NCBI GenBank assembly: GCA_900618425.1
Contig: UZAN01039993.1
Coordinates: 78,423 to 97,962 of the forward strand
Origin: Echinostoma caproni
Lineage: Eukaryota; Platyhelminthes; Trematoda; Plagiorchiida; Echinostomatidae
DNA: 19,540 nucleotides
Direction of reading: 5' to 3'
The notes below the pieces were generated by a model that ran no database searches, was not told the origin of the DNA, and saw only the letters and a program-made list of their open reading frames with translations. A program made the position numbers and the translations under genes. Shown piece after piece: positions 10,813 to 19,202 of this stretch (its first letter is position 1; every line of letters starts with the position of its first letter).

Positions 10813-10938
10813 AAAACCGCCTGGTTCCCAGGCCTTAGGGTAACGGATGCGGGGGGCACACGAAATGGACATTGGTTACCATCATTCGTTCCAGTCGAGA
10901 CTTTGCGTCCACGATACGAACGTTTGGATGATCGGTGA
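10813..10938 (+). CDS. Candidate terminal exon, unknown product
   Basis: A good acceptor (GCCAATTTATTTCAG ending at 10812) is followed by a frame open for 41 codons, starting KTAWFPGLRVTDAGG and ending RPRYERLDDR then TGA at 10936-10938. The other two frames from the acceptor hit stops within about 10 codons, and the segment is more GC-rich than its surroundings. It could end a gene here, or splice out earlier at GATCG|GTGATT. No family recognised, no upstream exon found, and no canonical AATAAA close behind. Confidence 0.25.
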   Translation, partial: KTAWFPGLRVTDAGGTRNGHWLPSFVPVETLRPRYERLDDR

Positions 10939-11610
10939 TTTAAATTGCCACAAGCACAGGGTCAGTTTAAGAAGAATATTGCAAGAAAACCAGGTGATGA
11001 ACGATCAAACATATGTGGACGTGTTTGCCACAACAACGTGCATGAACAAGTAAATTTTACAAACTCCTCGGAGATTTTCCGTCTATTCGAATTAAAATAT
11101 TAAAGTGTATGGTCCTCTGTTCCCTTTAATTCATGATAAATAGCATTAATAACAACACCGTTTGATACAAGAATAACTTTACTGTCATATAGTTGATCCA
11201 CTTTGTGGAATACAAATCAACAGATGACATAAGTATTCATCATTTCAAGCTTTGGGTTTGCGACTCTGTTGTGGTAACAAAACAGTTTTTTCTAATTAGT
11301 TCGTTCGATGCTGGCGATTTTAATCCGTAAACAAGGAATACATTTGAAAGGAATTTTTTAGTCCACTTTGTCTTGATAAAATTAACATACAATGGTATTT
11401 TTCGAGGCGTACGAAGATAACCATTAGATCGAGTTTAACAGGTCTTAAACTGAGTACTTCGCAAAATTTGAAGTGAAGAAGAAGACAATTTTGAAATTCT
11501 CATCTCGAATCGATTATTTGTTTTTTTTCAAGTTCGATAAACAGAAATAAATCTTCGAAACGATGGAGCATTCTTCATTTACTTTTCATTTAATAACTCA
11601 TTGTCGTGAT

Positions 11611-11811
11611 TCACCATCTGACCTCGCCGATAGATAAGTGAAACGAGATTAAGGTGTGCGTTTTCCACGTCACACAATGAAATGAAACAACTGTCAGTCT
11701 AAAAAGACAGGTTTTGTTAATGTCTGCTATTTTTTCGTGATTGAGGATGACAGGGCTTCTTGGGTCACAACGAACCATAGAGCCTTTCGGAAATAAGATA
11801 GCAAGCGGCAC
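11611..11811 (-). CDS. Weak minus-strand exon candidate, unknown product
   Basis: A minus-strand frame of about 66 codons follows TGTCAAG (AG at 11815-11814). It reads LAILFPKGSMVRCDPRSP with further cysteines in NKTCLF and SFHCVTW. Possible donors are GGCGAG|GTCAGA and CATTGT|GTGACG. The acceptor lacks a pyrimidine tract, and there is no recognisable family. Listed only because cysteine spacing and two donors make it slightly better than background. Confidence 0.1.
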   Translation of the reverse strand: MPLAILFPKGSMVRCDPRSPVILNHEKIADINKTCLFRLTVVSFHCVTWKTHTLISFHLSIGEVRW

Positions 11812-12051
11812 TTGACATTTTTATTGGAGGTTGCAATACTAGCCTCTAGTCACAAGCCAGCGGAGTACTTCTAGACAAAAAAGTGGGCAGCAGTTTGGTC
11901 CATTCATCTCCTCTAGAGAGTCTCGTCGAGTAGATGAAATGAAACCAGAGGCGATGATGTAAGCAGTGACAGGTCGCGTTCACCATATCACAACACCTTC
12001 GTCAGACTCTTGTGGCTTTTGCATGCAAAGCGAAAACGTACTACGTGCTCG

Positions 12052-12130
12052 GCAACTGCTGCTGGTCGTTCGTAGCCGCTCATCCAGTGCTTAGGAAACA
12101 TCCAGGCATGGGTTCGAATTTTGTGGAGAC
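12052..12130 (+). repeat. tRNA-like SINE relic, copy 2
   Basis: Starts with GCAACTGCTGCTGGTC, which matches 15 of 16 bases of the start of the 6257 element, and has a clear B-box-like GGGTTCGAATTTT near 12113. The region between is diverged and one insertion must be assumed. A 16-base match alone can arise by chance in a window of this size; the matching order with the B box is what supports a relation. Confidence 0.25.
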
Positions 12131-12544
12131 TCGTGATCTGTGGAAGTCTGAGATAAAACAGATCGAATTGGTAGGAGGCTGGTTAACGTACTGCTAAATC
12201 ATTCATGCACAGCGATATCTTTGAAAAGATGAATATTCGAAGCGGAAGCTCGAGTTATATGATCCCATTTTTCCAGTGTTGAAAATCCACCATCACATAC
12301 GGACGTTGGGCTTGAGGTGTTCACATAGTTGCTACTATTTTCCTAACCCAACTGGATTGCTCGTGAACAGCTCCATCACCTGCTGCATCCTCTTTTGAAT
12401 CCAATAAATGAGGACGAACCTGACGGGGAAAGGTAATAAGTTACCGAGAATCTGTCAACATGATAACACTAAAGTAGATAGGTTTCCAACACCCTCACAT
12501 CAATGATCACTATTCACAGTTGCGAGATTGTGCACAAGCTTGCG

Positions 12545-12582
12545 TACATACATGTGTTTGTGTTTGTATGTGTGTGTGTGTG
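12545..12582. repeat. Imperfect (TG)n microsatellite
   Basis: ACATACATG then interrupted TG units and a terminal perfect (TG)7 run. Confidence 0.9.
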
Positions 12583-13299
12583 AGTTCAGTTTACTGGAAT
12601 TTATTCACCGTCACAACTTCACATGATTATTGGTAAACTTTTCTAACATAAAGTTATTTTGTCTTTTTGAGGAAGTGACTATGTTGGTGACCCGCGTAGA
12701 TAATTTTTGAAAAGCAGAACAATGGATATCAGTTGTACGCATGAATGCAATGACACACGACTATAAAAAAAGTTTGTCGTTCATCAATTCACAGTTCTGT
12801 CAGAAGCAATTCGATTTTATCAATCTTAAACGTCGTACTTAACCTCATAATGATCCATAGGTACTTCCGTGTGCGAGTGCGTATCAACGCGTCGATTGCA
12901 TAGCGTGTCTTCAGTTCGGATAGAACTGTGCACACACTCAGACATACACGTCATTTGGCGCACCTTTTCAGTGAATACTTATCAATGTGATTCTGTCTGA
13001 TTTGATATCTGTAAGAGTCTGATCCGATGAGCGTATGCATGCTAACTAACTAGCATACTCCATTAGTTCACACAAAGTGATATTTATTATGAGTCATTTC
13101 AATGAAAATCAATAAATTAAATGGATTAGAAAGATATGAGATACATCAACTTTTTGATAGTTTTGCGTGACAACAGAGGCAAATTCAGTGGTATTTTATC
13201 GTCATTATCATCATCGGTTCCCTAAATATTCAAATTCATAATACAGCCATCCTATCACGTTACCCTTACATATTTGTGGAAAAAATATTATCAACAATA

Positions 13300-13410
13300 G
13301 TAGGAAATGAATAACCGAACAAAAAACTCTTGGAGGCATTACGTGTTCTGTGGTTCTTGTTGCTTACCGGTTTCGCATATGTGGCACTCTTCTCTCTAGT
13401 CATTCATCAA
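13300..13410 (+). repeat. Dispersed repeat of about 108 bp, copy A
   Basis: Aligns in the same orientation with 15590-15700. The first 44 bases match at about 32 positions (shared blocks TGAAT, ACCG, ACAAAA, TGGA, GCA, ACG). A 10-base exact block GTGGTTCTTG falls at offset 50 here and 52 in the other copy, and TCATTCAT at offset 100 here and 101 there. It lies just upstream of the exon candidate at 13470. No coding capacity; likely a short non-autonomous interspersed element. Confidence 0.45.
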
Positions 13411-13469
13411 CTATAATATTTCTGATGAAAATCAAACCATACTATCCCTTTTTGTGCGTATGTTTCCAG

Positions 13470-13654
13470 GATGTTTTATCCGGTTGTTGCATGAATCAAA
13501 GCAAATCAGACATAGTGTTGCGCTTTTGCTGAGCTTAGGAGCGTTAAGCTCATACAGGATACTCACTGAAACTGACTCATTTCGAAGTGATTTCCCGAAA
13601 AGTAAATATGTTAGATATGACGAAAAAACGGATACACTCACGATACGGAATTAA
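13470..13654 (+). CDS. Candidate exon (terminal, or spliced at 13601), unknown product
   Basis: A strong acceptor (CCCTTTTTGTGCGTATGTTTCCAG, AG at 13468-13469) opens a 61-codon frame in phase 1, reading CFIRLLHESKQIRHS, then a short hydrophobic run VALLLSLGALSS, then KYVRYDEKTDTLTIRN and TAA at 13652-13654. The hydrophobic run is only about 12 residues, too short for a confident membrane helix. A good donor (CGAAAA|GTAAAT, GT at 13602-13603) could instead end the exon early. The segment lies just downstream of one copy of the dispersed repeat (13300-13410). Product unknown. Confidence 0.27.
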
Positions 13655-13890
13655 TGTGCCACTCATCAATGAACAGCATTCCACCGCTTCCTCCGTCCGG
13701 CCAAATTAGCAGTTAAATTTGTCCACCTTTTTCAAACAGATTCGAATCCGGCCATGAACGGATTGCAAAGCCAGTGCGCCGACCCATCGGGTTCTCTGTT
13801 CTGGCCATCAGTAGCTGAATGTTAGTTTTTGCATTGCATGAAATTTGCTCACATCTGTCATTGCCGCCAAGACATATCGGACTTCATCAG

Positions 13891-13989
13891 ACAGCGCTAG
13901 ACCGCGTGATGCATGAAATTTTAGCCGAGTTGTTGAGCAAATACGCACCTACTTGGTGGATTAAGGGGGTGGATTTGTATTTACGAACA
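13891..13989 (+). CDS. Candidate 33-codon phase 0-0 exon, unknown product
   Basis: The segment lies between GGACTTCATCAG (AG at 13889-13890) and a good donor ACGAACA|GTAAAT (GT at 13990-13991). The frame reads TALDRVMHEILAELLSKY and ends GVDLYLRT, an amphipathic helix-like composition. The acceptor pyrimidine tract is weak. It does not join in phase with the 13470 candidate when that is spliced at 13601. Product unknown and chance is quite possible. Confidence 0.18.
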
Positions 13990-14348
13990 GTAAATAGAAT
14001 CTCCTCAAACTGATTTTGAAACAAACCTTGGAGCAGAAACAAAACAACGGTCGTACATTTATTCGTGGGTTCTGTGGTTGGATTACAAATTGACTCACAA
14101 AGAAAAATTACCGCTAAATTTGCCAATATGTCAAGCGCGAGATAATTATAAATAAGTTTTATCAAACGGAGATGAATGATAAATGAATTAGTCAGTGTTT
14201 CATTACAGTTTTTGAATGTTCTCAGAAACCAGTTGGTTTTACTGTTTTACTGAGGCAAACGTATCAGGTCGAACTAAATGCATCTGAGCGTAGCTTTCGA
14301 GGAGAAATTTTTTTCAGCGATCTATCCAAAATTAGATGCATAAACAAA

Positions 14349-14561
14349 ATGGGAAATCAATCTAGCAGTAGGTGCAATGCAAATTCTATCGATATTCCAA
14401 CACCACGTTCAAATCAGTCCACAGACCTCCACACACACACACCACCTTCGAAAGAGTACATAGACGATCGACTGACTTTATTCACACAAAAATCAATGTT
14501 CACAGAACTTCGTCATCTTGTAGCTCTTGACAGAAGACAATTTTTATTACTCTCTATATGA
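14349..14561 (+). CDS. Small open frame starting MGNQSSS (possible N-myristoylated peptide or first exon)
   Basis: ATG at 14349 sits in a favourable eukaryotic context (A at -3, G at +4). The 70-residue frame begins MGNQSSSR, which fits an N-myristoylation signal (Gly2, Ser/Thr at 6), continues with a Ser/Thr/Pro-rich part that includes an HTHTPP stretch from a CA repeat, and ends LRHLVALDRRQFLLLSI then TGA at 14559-14561. No clear donor lies inside. The myristoylation reading is motif-level only; no family recognised. Confidence 0.2.
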   Translation: MGNQSSSRCNANSIDIPTPRSNQSTDLHTHTPPSKEYIDDRLTLFTQKSMFTELRHLVALDRRQFLLLSI

Positions 14562-15371
14562 GGCTCCGTCACATCCCAGTGCACACAACCCGGTGGTGTG
14601 GCACAACCTGCGGTGAAGTAGATAGTAACACAGGCTGTCGCTGCCATACGCGTGCTGTGCATTACTCTATACTGATTGAACAAAAAGTGTGCTCATGTGT
14701 GATACAAAAGTAGGTCTTATTGTTACCCTCTTTTTATTGCGCCGGCCGTCTTGGATGACGAACAGTTTACTTTGTGGATATTTCACACGTTATCACAAGT
14801 GCTTAGCGAGAGACCGAAATGCGGTTTGCAAGTTGATACAAGTCAGTCCACAGAGAGAAAGAGAGTGAGAAGGAAAGAGAGAACAGGAAAAGAAGTTGAT
14901 ATGGCCTCAGATATATCCGATTCCGGTCTCAATATTGACGGCTTGAAGTTGTCAGCAGATGGGGTGCTCCTTCACTCGTTTTCTCTATCTTATTCACACA
15001 CATACGAATGATAAGGGCAGTCACCGACTGACATGAATTTATCGTCACTTGATCACGTGAACATGTGATGAATGAAAACATGCCTAAATGAGCATCGTGC
15101 TGTAGACAGATATTCATTTGCGGTCATGATCCACTGAGTAAATAGATTGAGTAAAAATTATTTTTCTCAGTTCAGTTGAAATCGGCAACCCTCGTGCACG
15201 TTTGTCCGAGGGGTTCAGACCGATTCGATTGACAAAATCAAACGAGTTTTTACTGGGTTAATCTACAACAAAGGCCTAACTAGTATGCACTGAGTAAAAT
15301 AAATTGTTTATTATTATTCATATTTAGTACGATGACCGTTCACGAAATAGGAACGTCATGATGACCGATTG
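14562..15371. other. No convincing gene
   Basis: A frame from 14751 to 15011 contains a basic stretch (ERKRVRRKERTGKE) encoded by a GA-rich low-complexity patch near 14853-14895. No good splice sites bound it. Confidence 0.55.
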
Positions 15372-15373
15372 AT

Positions 15374-15431
<58 letters not shown>

Positions 15432-15445
15432 GGTGGTGGTGGTGG
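15374..15445. repeat. (TAC)19(TGG)5 compound trinucleotide array
   Basis: Nineteen perfect TAC units (15374-15430) followed directly by five TGG units (15431-15445). It is the longest simple repeat in the window and is uninterrupted, so likely polymorphic. Confidence 0.97.
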
Positions 15446-15589
15446 TAGATTAATTACTACAGGCTGTACGGATAACAACTGGAAGAAAATGTTTTTAAGT
15501 CCCTACGACTCTTAAATAAGGTCTTTTCATAAAGTCAGCGAAGCGCAATTACAGTTGGTTCTCATTTATATATTTATATATCATAAAAA

Positions 15590-15700
15590 GTAGTATGTGA
15601 ATGACCGGACAAAATTTCCCTGGACGCACACGACCGGTTTAGTGGTTCTTGCGCTCGTCAGGCATGCATGTCCAGTACTCTATTGTCATTTCATTCATAT
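15590..15700 (+). repeat. Dispersed repeat of about 108 bp, copy B
   Basis: Partner of 13300-13410, with the same collinear anchors. The centre, GGTTTAGTGGTTCTTGCGCTC, has some resemblance to the D-arm region of a tRNA, so the family may also be tRNA-derived, but no B box is evident at the expected distance. An AT-rich stretch (15557-15582) precedes it. Confidence 0.45.
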
Positions 15701-15896
15701 GCTTATATCCAATCATTCACATACTACTTATTGTGAAATATTCTATAAAGACGCTCAAAGCACGTTTGTTGCGGTTAGCAGCATCTAACCCACCTACAGA
15801 ACATTGAATCATAGTATTGATTCTTCAGTGGACTGGCACTGAGAGAGCTGTCTATCCAAAAATCACCCGTTGTTGCAAACAAGGTTATTGTGACAA

Positions 15897-15940
15897 ATAT
15901 ATATATATATATATATCTATATATATATGTGTGTGTGTGT
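15897..15940. repeat. (AT)n(TA)n(GT)6 compound microsatellite
   Basis: AT array with one C interruption at 15917, then TA units, then six GT units. Confidence 0.95.
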
Positions 15941-16023
15941 ACGAAACCTCGTCATTAGAAACAATCTGATGTACCATACTCCACATTAATTTTATTGAAA
16001 TCAAAGGCGATATCAATGCAGTT

Positions 16024-16097
16024 AGCACCGATGGTCTAGGTCATTAAGACGTGTTCGTTTACATCTCTAAAGTCAGCACGTTAAATCAGACCTTGCT
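16024..16097 (+). repeat. tRNA-like pseudogene or SINE head
   Basis: This 74-nt stretch has the length and order of a tRNA. The ends AGCACCG and CCTTGCT pair at 5 of 7 positions. A D-arm-like part, GTC-TAGGTCATTAA-GAC, closes with a 3-bp stem and resembles an internal A box. A degenerate B box (CACGTTAAATCAGA) is near the 3' end. The T and anticodon stems do not fold properly, so it is not a working tRNA. A pyrimidine-rich part (CCTGTCACCTTTTTT) follows, as in some SINEs. Either a tRNA pseudogene or an old tRNA-derived SINE. Confidence 0.4.
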
Positions 16098-16684
16098 CCC
16101 TGTCACCTTTTTTATGCTTGGGGTGAAAAAACGTAATATACCACTTTGGTATGCAAGCAAATAAACGAGAGATAGCCATATATTGTCTGCAGTTAGGCTC
16201 AGTTAAAAGCCATCCGCTTTTGTGGCTGGTTTCAATGAGGTTCAGTTTAGTACGGGAAAATTCCTCTTGGGATTATTTGACTACCTTCATCAACATAGAC
16301 TAAATCTGTGATTAGGTAGAAATGGTCCCAAAGAAACCACTTGCCCTAGCAGCGTAATTATGGGTAGTTCTTATTATTGGTTTGTACAACACCGGTTGAA
16401 CAACAATACACTAACTGAACTAGCTCCCAGGAAACTTTTCATAGATGACAGCCTAAAAGAGCCTTCAAAACTTTCAGTGACAGCATTTCGACAGGAAATT
16501 TATAAATGGAGACTGCTCATTTGTTATTAAATTTCTGTACGCTCCATAGGACAAAATAGAACATACCCAGTTCGCGATTATCGCGGCTGACTTTCATATC
16601 CAAATGACGATAAAGAGCATACTCAAACAGAAGTTAGACGAATTGTCACAATATACCTACCTCTTTTATTCGACTGCCATTCAG

Positions 16685-16868
16685 GTCCATGTATTCAGAG
16701 CCAGATTTGATTATATCTACAGTTTTTGATGGGGAATTTTTGACCTGTAGCTTGTATGTTCATTTCACACGGTCGACCAAAACGGATTGTTACAACCGAT
16801 TCCTAATGAAAATTTGTGGTTGCTACCAGCCAGATTCTACATTCCGTCATTCAGACAGGAACTTTCTT
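16685..16868 (+). CDS. Candidate exon or relic of a DEG/ENaC (ASIC-like) sodium channel
   Basis: This frame is open from a strong acceptor (pyrimidine-rich CTCTTTTATTCGACTGCCATTCAG ending at 16684) to a TGA at 16869. Residues around 16779-16823 read KTDCYNRFLMKICGC, followed by YQPD. The spacing C-x8-C-G-C is that of the extracellular cysteine-rich region of DEG/ENaC channels; in ASIC1 the same place reads C-x8-C-N-C, with an Arg-aromatic-Leu core like the RFL seen here. Members are trimeric Na+ channels of the plasma membrane, about 500-700 residues long, so this would be one exon of many. Odd points: the first cysteine of the family's C-x3-C pair is replaced by Thr, no good donor precedes the stop (only weak GTCATT or the earlier GTATGT at 16754), and I find no matching transmembrane exon. 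It may be a decayed copy or carry a frameshift. Chance resemblance cannot be excluded. Confidence 0.4.
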
Positions 16869-16998
16869 TGATAGGGAACCAGACGCAGCTCGCAGCCATT
16901 TTCCTTTGCGGTAGCGAATCCAGCTCTACGGAGTTAGATTTGTCCAGAACTCATGTGACACATCAGTTCCCTGACAGATTCCCCAAGTTGTCGGAAAA

Positions 16999-17081
16999 GT
17001 GAGGCCGAACATAACGCTCATAAACTATATGATTGTGTTTGTGAAGTGTATCAATCTGTCTGTATTTTCTCTGTCGTCCAG
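16999..17081 (+). other. Candidate 83-bp spliceosomal intron
   Basis: The segment starts GTGAGG after TCGGAAAA, a good match to the metazoan donor, and ends in a long pyrimidine tract followed by CCAG. Its length is within the short-intron class known in many invertebrates. It separates the region holding the channel-like motif from the exon candidate at 17082. No transcript evidence is available here. Confidence 0.35.
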
Positions 17082-17177
17082 GAGGGAACAGTCAGTTTCA
17101 CCGAAAACCCTGTCTCATTGTTTATGGCTCACTGAGGCAGAAAGCAACCACATGTTGACCATGACGTGCCAAAAATG
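17082..17177 (+). CDS. Candidate internal exon downstream of the channel-like exon
   Basis: A 96-bp segment lies between a strong acceptor (CTGTCTGTATTTTCTCTGTCGTCCAG, AG at 17080-17081) and a consensus-like donor (AAAATG|GTAAAC, GT at 17178-17179). One frame is open throughout and reads REQSVSPKTLSHCLWL onwards. It joins in phase, across the 16999-17081 candidate intron, to a frame open from 16751. Another frame contains RKPCLIVYGS, faintly like the PC-x4-Y element that follows the CGC motif in DEG/ENaC channels, and this is the frame that the channel-like exon would enter after splicing; but it stops at a TGA inside the exon and its PC-to-Tyr spacing is one residue short. Function is unassigned. 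Confidence 0.28.
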
Positions 17178-17518
17178 GTAAACACAGTGGGCGGATTCAA
17201 ATATTCGGAAGACTGGAATGATTGAAAGTTGCATTTAATTGTTGGAGCACCATTTGAGATGAATTTCTGACCGGCCAATTCTACTGGAAAATTGCGAATG
17301 AATGTGCTTCAATGATATGACGGTGAGCGGTGTAGTCTTGTAAACTGCAACAGTATTATTGGTGCTGCAGTGGGGTAGAAGAACAATGGGAAGATAGTTA
17401 AAAGAATAACAAAGACTTTCACACCATGAATTGCGGAAACAGGACAATCGGTTTATTAAAGTGACCATAGAAACGAACTTTTGCAACCTCTATTTTGCAT
17501 GGAATTTATTCGGAGGCT

Positions 17519-17538
17519 TATATATATATATATATATA
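17519..17538. repeat. (TA)10 microsatellite
   Basis: About ten perfect TA units. Confidence 0.95.
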
Positions 17539-17825
17539 CATAAAATCACAGAAAGATTTTCTTCAGTAAAATCCCATAAATGGACCTCCTTCCTTACAAC
17601 CTAAACTCCATCATATACCATTTACCTGGACTCAGTAGCAAGCTTCTCTTTCACTGGGATTTAATGGTATACATCAATGCTCGCCTCCCTCATCTTATAC
17701 TGCTGTTTCGAAATAACCCTATGATATGCATTCACTCTTAAGTGCCATGGTATAATACACGGGAAGTGTTGTTGAACGCAGAAAGATGTTTCGTTGGGCC
17801 AGGTAGCAAACAACTGTCAAAGGGA

Positions 17826-17846
17826 ATGATGATGNATGATGATGAT
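17826..17846. repeat. (ATG)n microsatellite containing an ambiguous base
   Basis: Seven ATG-type units with an N at 17835, at which the unit phase is broken; probably an assembly uncertainty. Confidence 0.9.
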
Positions 17847-18136
17847 AAGTCAGTCTTGTTCATGCCGGATACGTCTAAAAACACCCAATCTTGACCGAGA
17901 TAGTTCTGATTCACACGTCCGTGGGGGCACACACAACTGTTGCATTTTTGTTTGGCATACATACACACCTGTACTTCTGAACCAAAATGGACGACATTTG
18001 TGATAGATGAGAGACAAATCAGTCAACTTGCCTGGCCAATAAAGTGGCAACGGGAAATGAGCAAATGAATGCTGGGCAGGCGGACGTATGGTAAATCTAC
18101 TGTTTCTATAACAAGGATAACAGTACGCACGTGTTC

Positions 18137-18156
18137 GTGTGTGTGTGTGTGTGGGN
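18137..18156. repeat. (GT)8 microsatellite next to an ambiguous base
   Basis: Eight GT units followed by GGG and an N at 18156. Confidence 0.92.
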
Positions 18157-18447
18157 GAGATACATCTCATCATGATCAAAATCTTAAGTTCGTTACTTTC
18201 CCTAAATTTTTTCTTCGTGTCAGCTGATTAAACTGATGAAGATAGTCTGATTGACAACAAACTTTACTGGACGGAAAGGGGTTCTGTGTGAACGGTGTAG
18301 TTATCTGAAATGCGTCAGATTCACGAACGAGAGTTAACCATTCTACGGAACTGAATGGATGTATGAAGGCATATTTAGCAATCCCATTGTTTTTTATTCA
18401 CTGCTCAGGACAGCGGTCGGGTTCCGCCAGCAAGTTGTCTGCTTAAG

Positions 18448-18479
18448 TGTGTGTACATATATGTGTGTATGTGTATATC
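18448..18479. repeat. Imperfect (TG)n/(TA)n stretch
   Basis: GTGTGTACATATATGTGTGTATGTGTATAT; low complexity. Confidence 0.85.
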
Positions 18480-18770
18480 AAGAAAACAGAAAGCCAGACA
18501 ATGCCAGAAACACAAATACAATGTGCGCGCCCTCACATGAAACGCGGGACAGGTAAAATCGAACATAATACGAGAGTTGACGTGTTACTACCCTTTGATT
18601 GACAACCATCCAATACCTATCTTTGCAGCGTATGTGATTTGGTGTCTGTGTGTGTTTGCGTTGGATTTAGAGCACACATGAACTCAACAGCCTGCAGGTT
18701 TGTGACTGGCTGGGAACGAGTTCATCTTAAACCGGAGGTAACTTTAACCTCAAGGGGTTCGCAACGGTGA

Positions 18771-18799
18771 TGCGCACAATTGACGAGCAATTGTGTGTG
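18771..18799. repeat. Inverted repeat (hairpin)
   Basis: CACAATTG (18775-18782), loop ACGAG, CAATTGTG (18788-18795) form a perfect 8-bp stem. Wobble and one further C-G pair can lengthen it to 12 pairs. It abuts a TG repeat. Confidence 0.85.
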
Positions 18800-19192
18800 T
18801 GTGAGCATGTGTGCAATGTTGATGAATGTACTTGAATGCACACCCAACTGAGGGATGCATTGGGACGATGTGAGTGAGGCCGAAAAACGCATCCATTTTA
18901 CGGTATACGGCACACATCCGTTGATCGAATCAATGGACATACGTATGGTTGGAAAGATAGGCTCAAGTACTTAGGCGCACAAACATAAGTCCGAACGAGC
19001 CAAAATATGTATGGAAGTGTGCAGGTTCTGTCTTGAGTGGAGCTCATCAGTGTTTCGATCGATAGCACGCAGGTGTGTAGAATGGTCAGGATGGCTGGTC
19101 ATTAATGTTCTGTTTATCAAGGGTTATCCGGGAACCACGGGGAGTTTGTGTTGATTATACTAACAGTGCCTATCAAATAAACATCAAGAAAG

Positions 19193-19202
19193 CTATATAA
19201 AA
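19193..19202 (+). promoter_or_regulatory. TATA-like site
   Basis: CTATATAAAA is a full TATA consensus; TTATTTCACGA about 10-20 bp downstream could hold a start site, but no coding frame follows inside the window. Confidence 0.15.

Larger units (their letters stand above)
10939..13299. other. Mostly unexplained non-coding sequence
   Basis: AT-rich to about 11600. Beyond it are only the weak minus-strand exon candidate, the tRNA-like relic near 12052 and a TG repeat. A short inverted repeat, ATGCTA-ACTAAC-TAGCAT, lies near 13037-13054. Confidence 0.55.

Noticed and set aside
13020..13060. Possible hammerhead ribozyme core (CCGATGAG), sought because flatworm SINEs can carry one
   Set aside because: The CTGANGA and GAAA core pair is not present at proper spacing here or at the similar CTGATGAAG near 18232.
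18481..18554. Short exon ending at the good donor ACAG|GTAAAA
   Set aside because: The upstream acceptor follows a TG/TA repeat with no pyrimidine tract; only about 24 codons remain.
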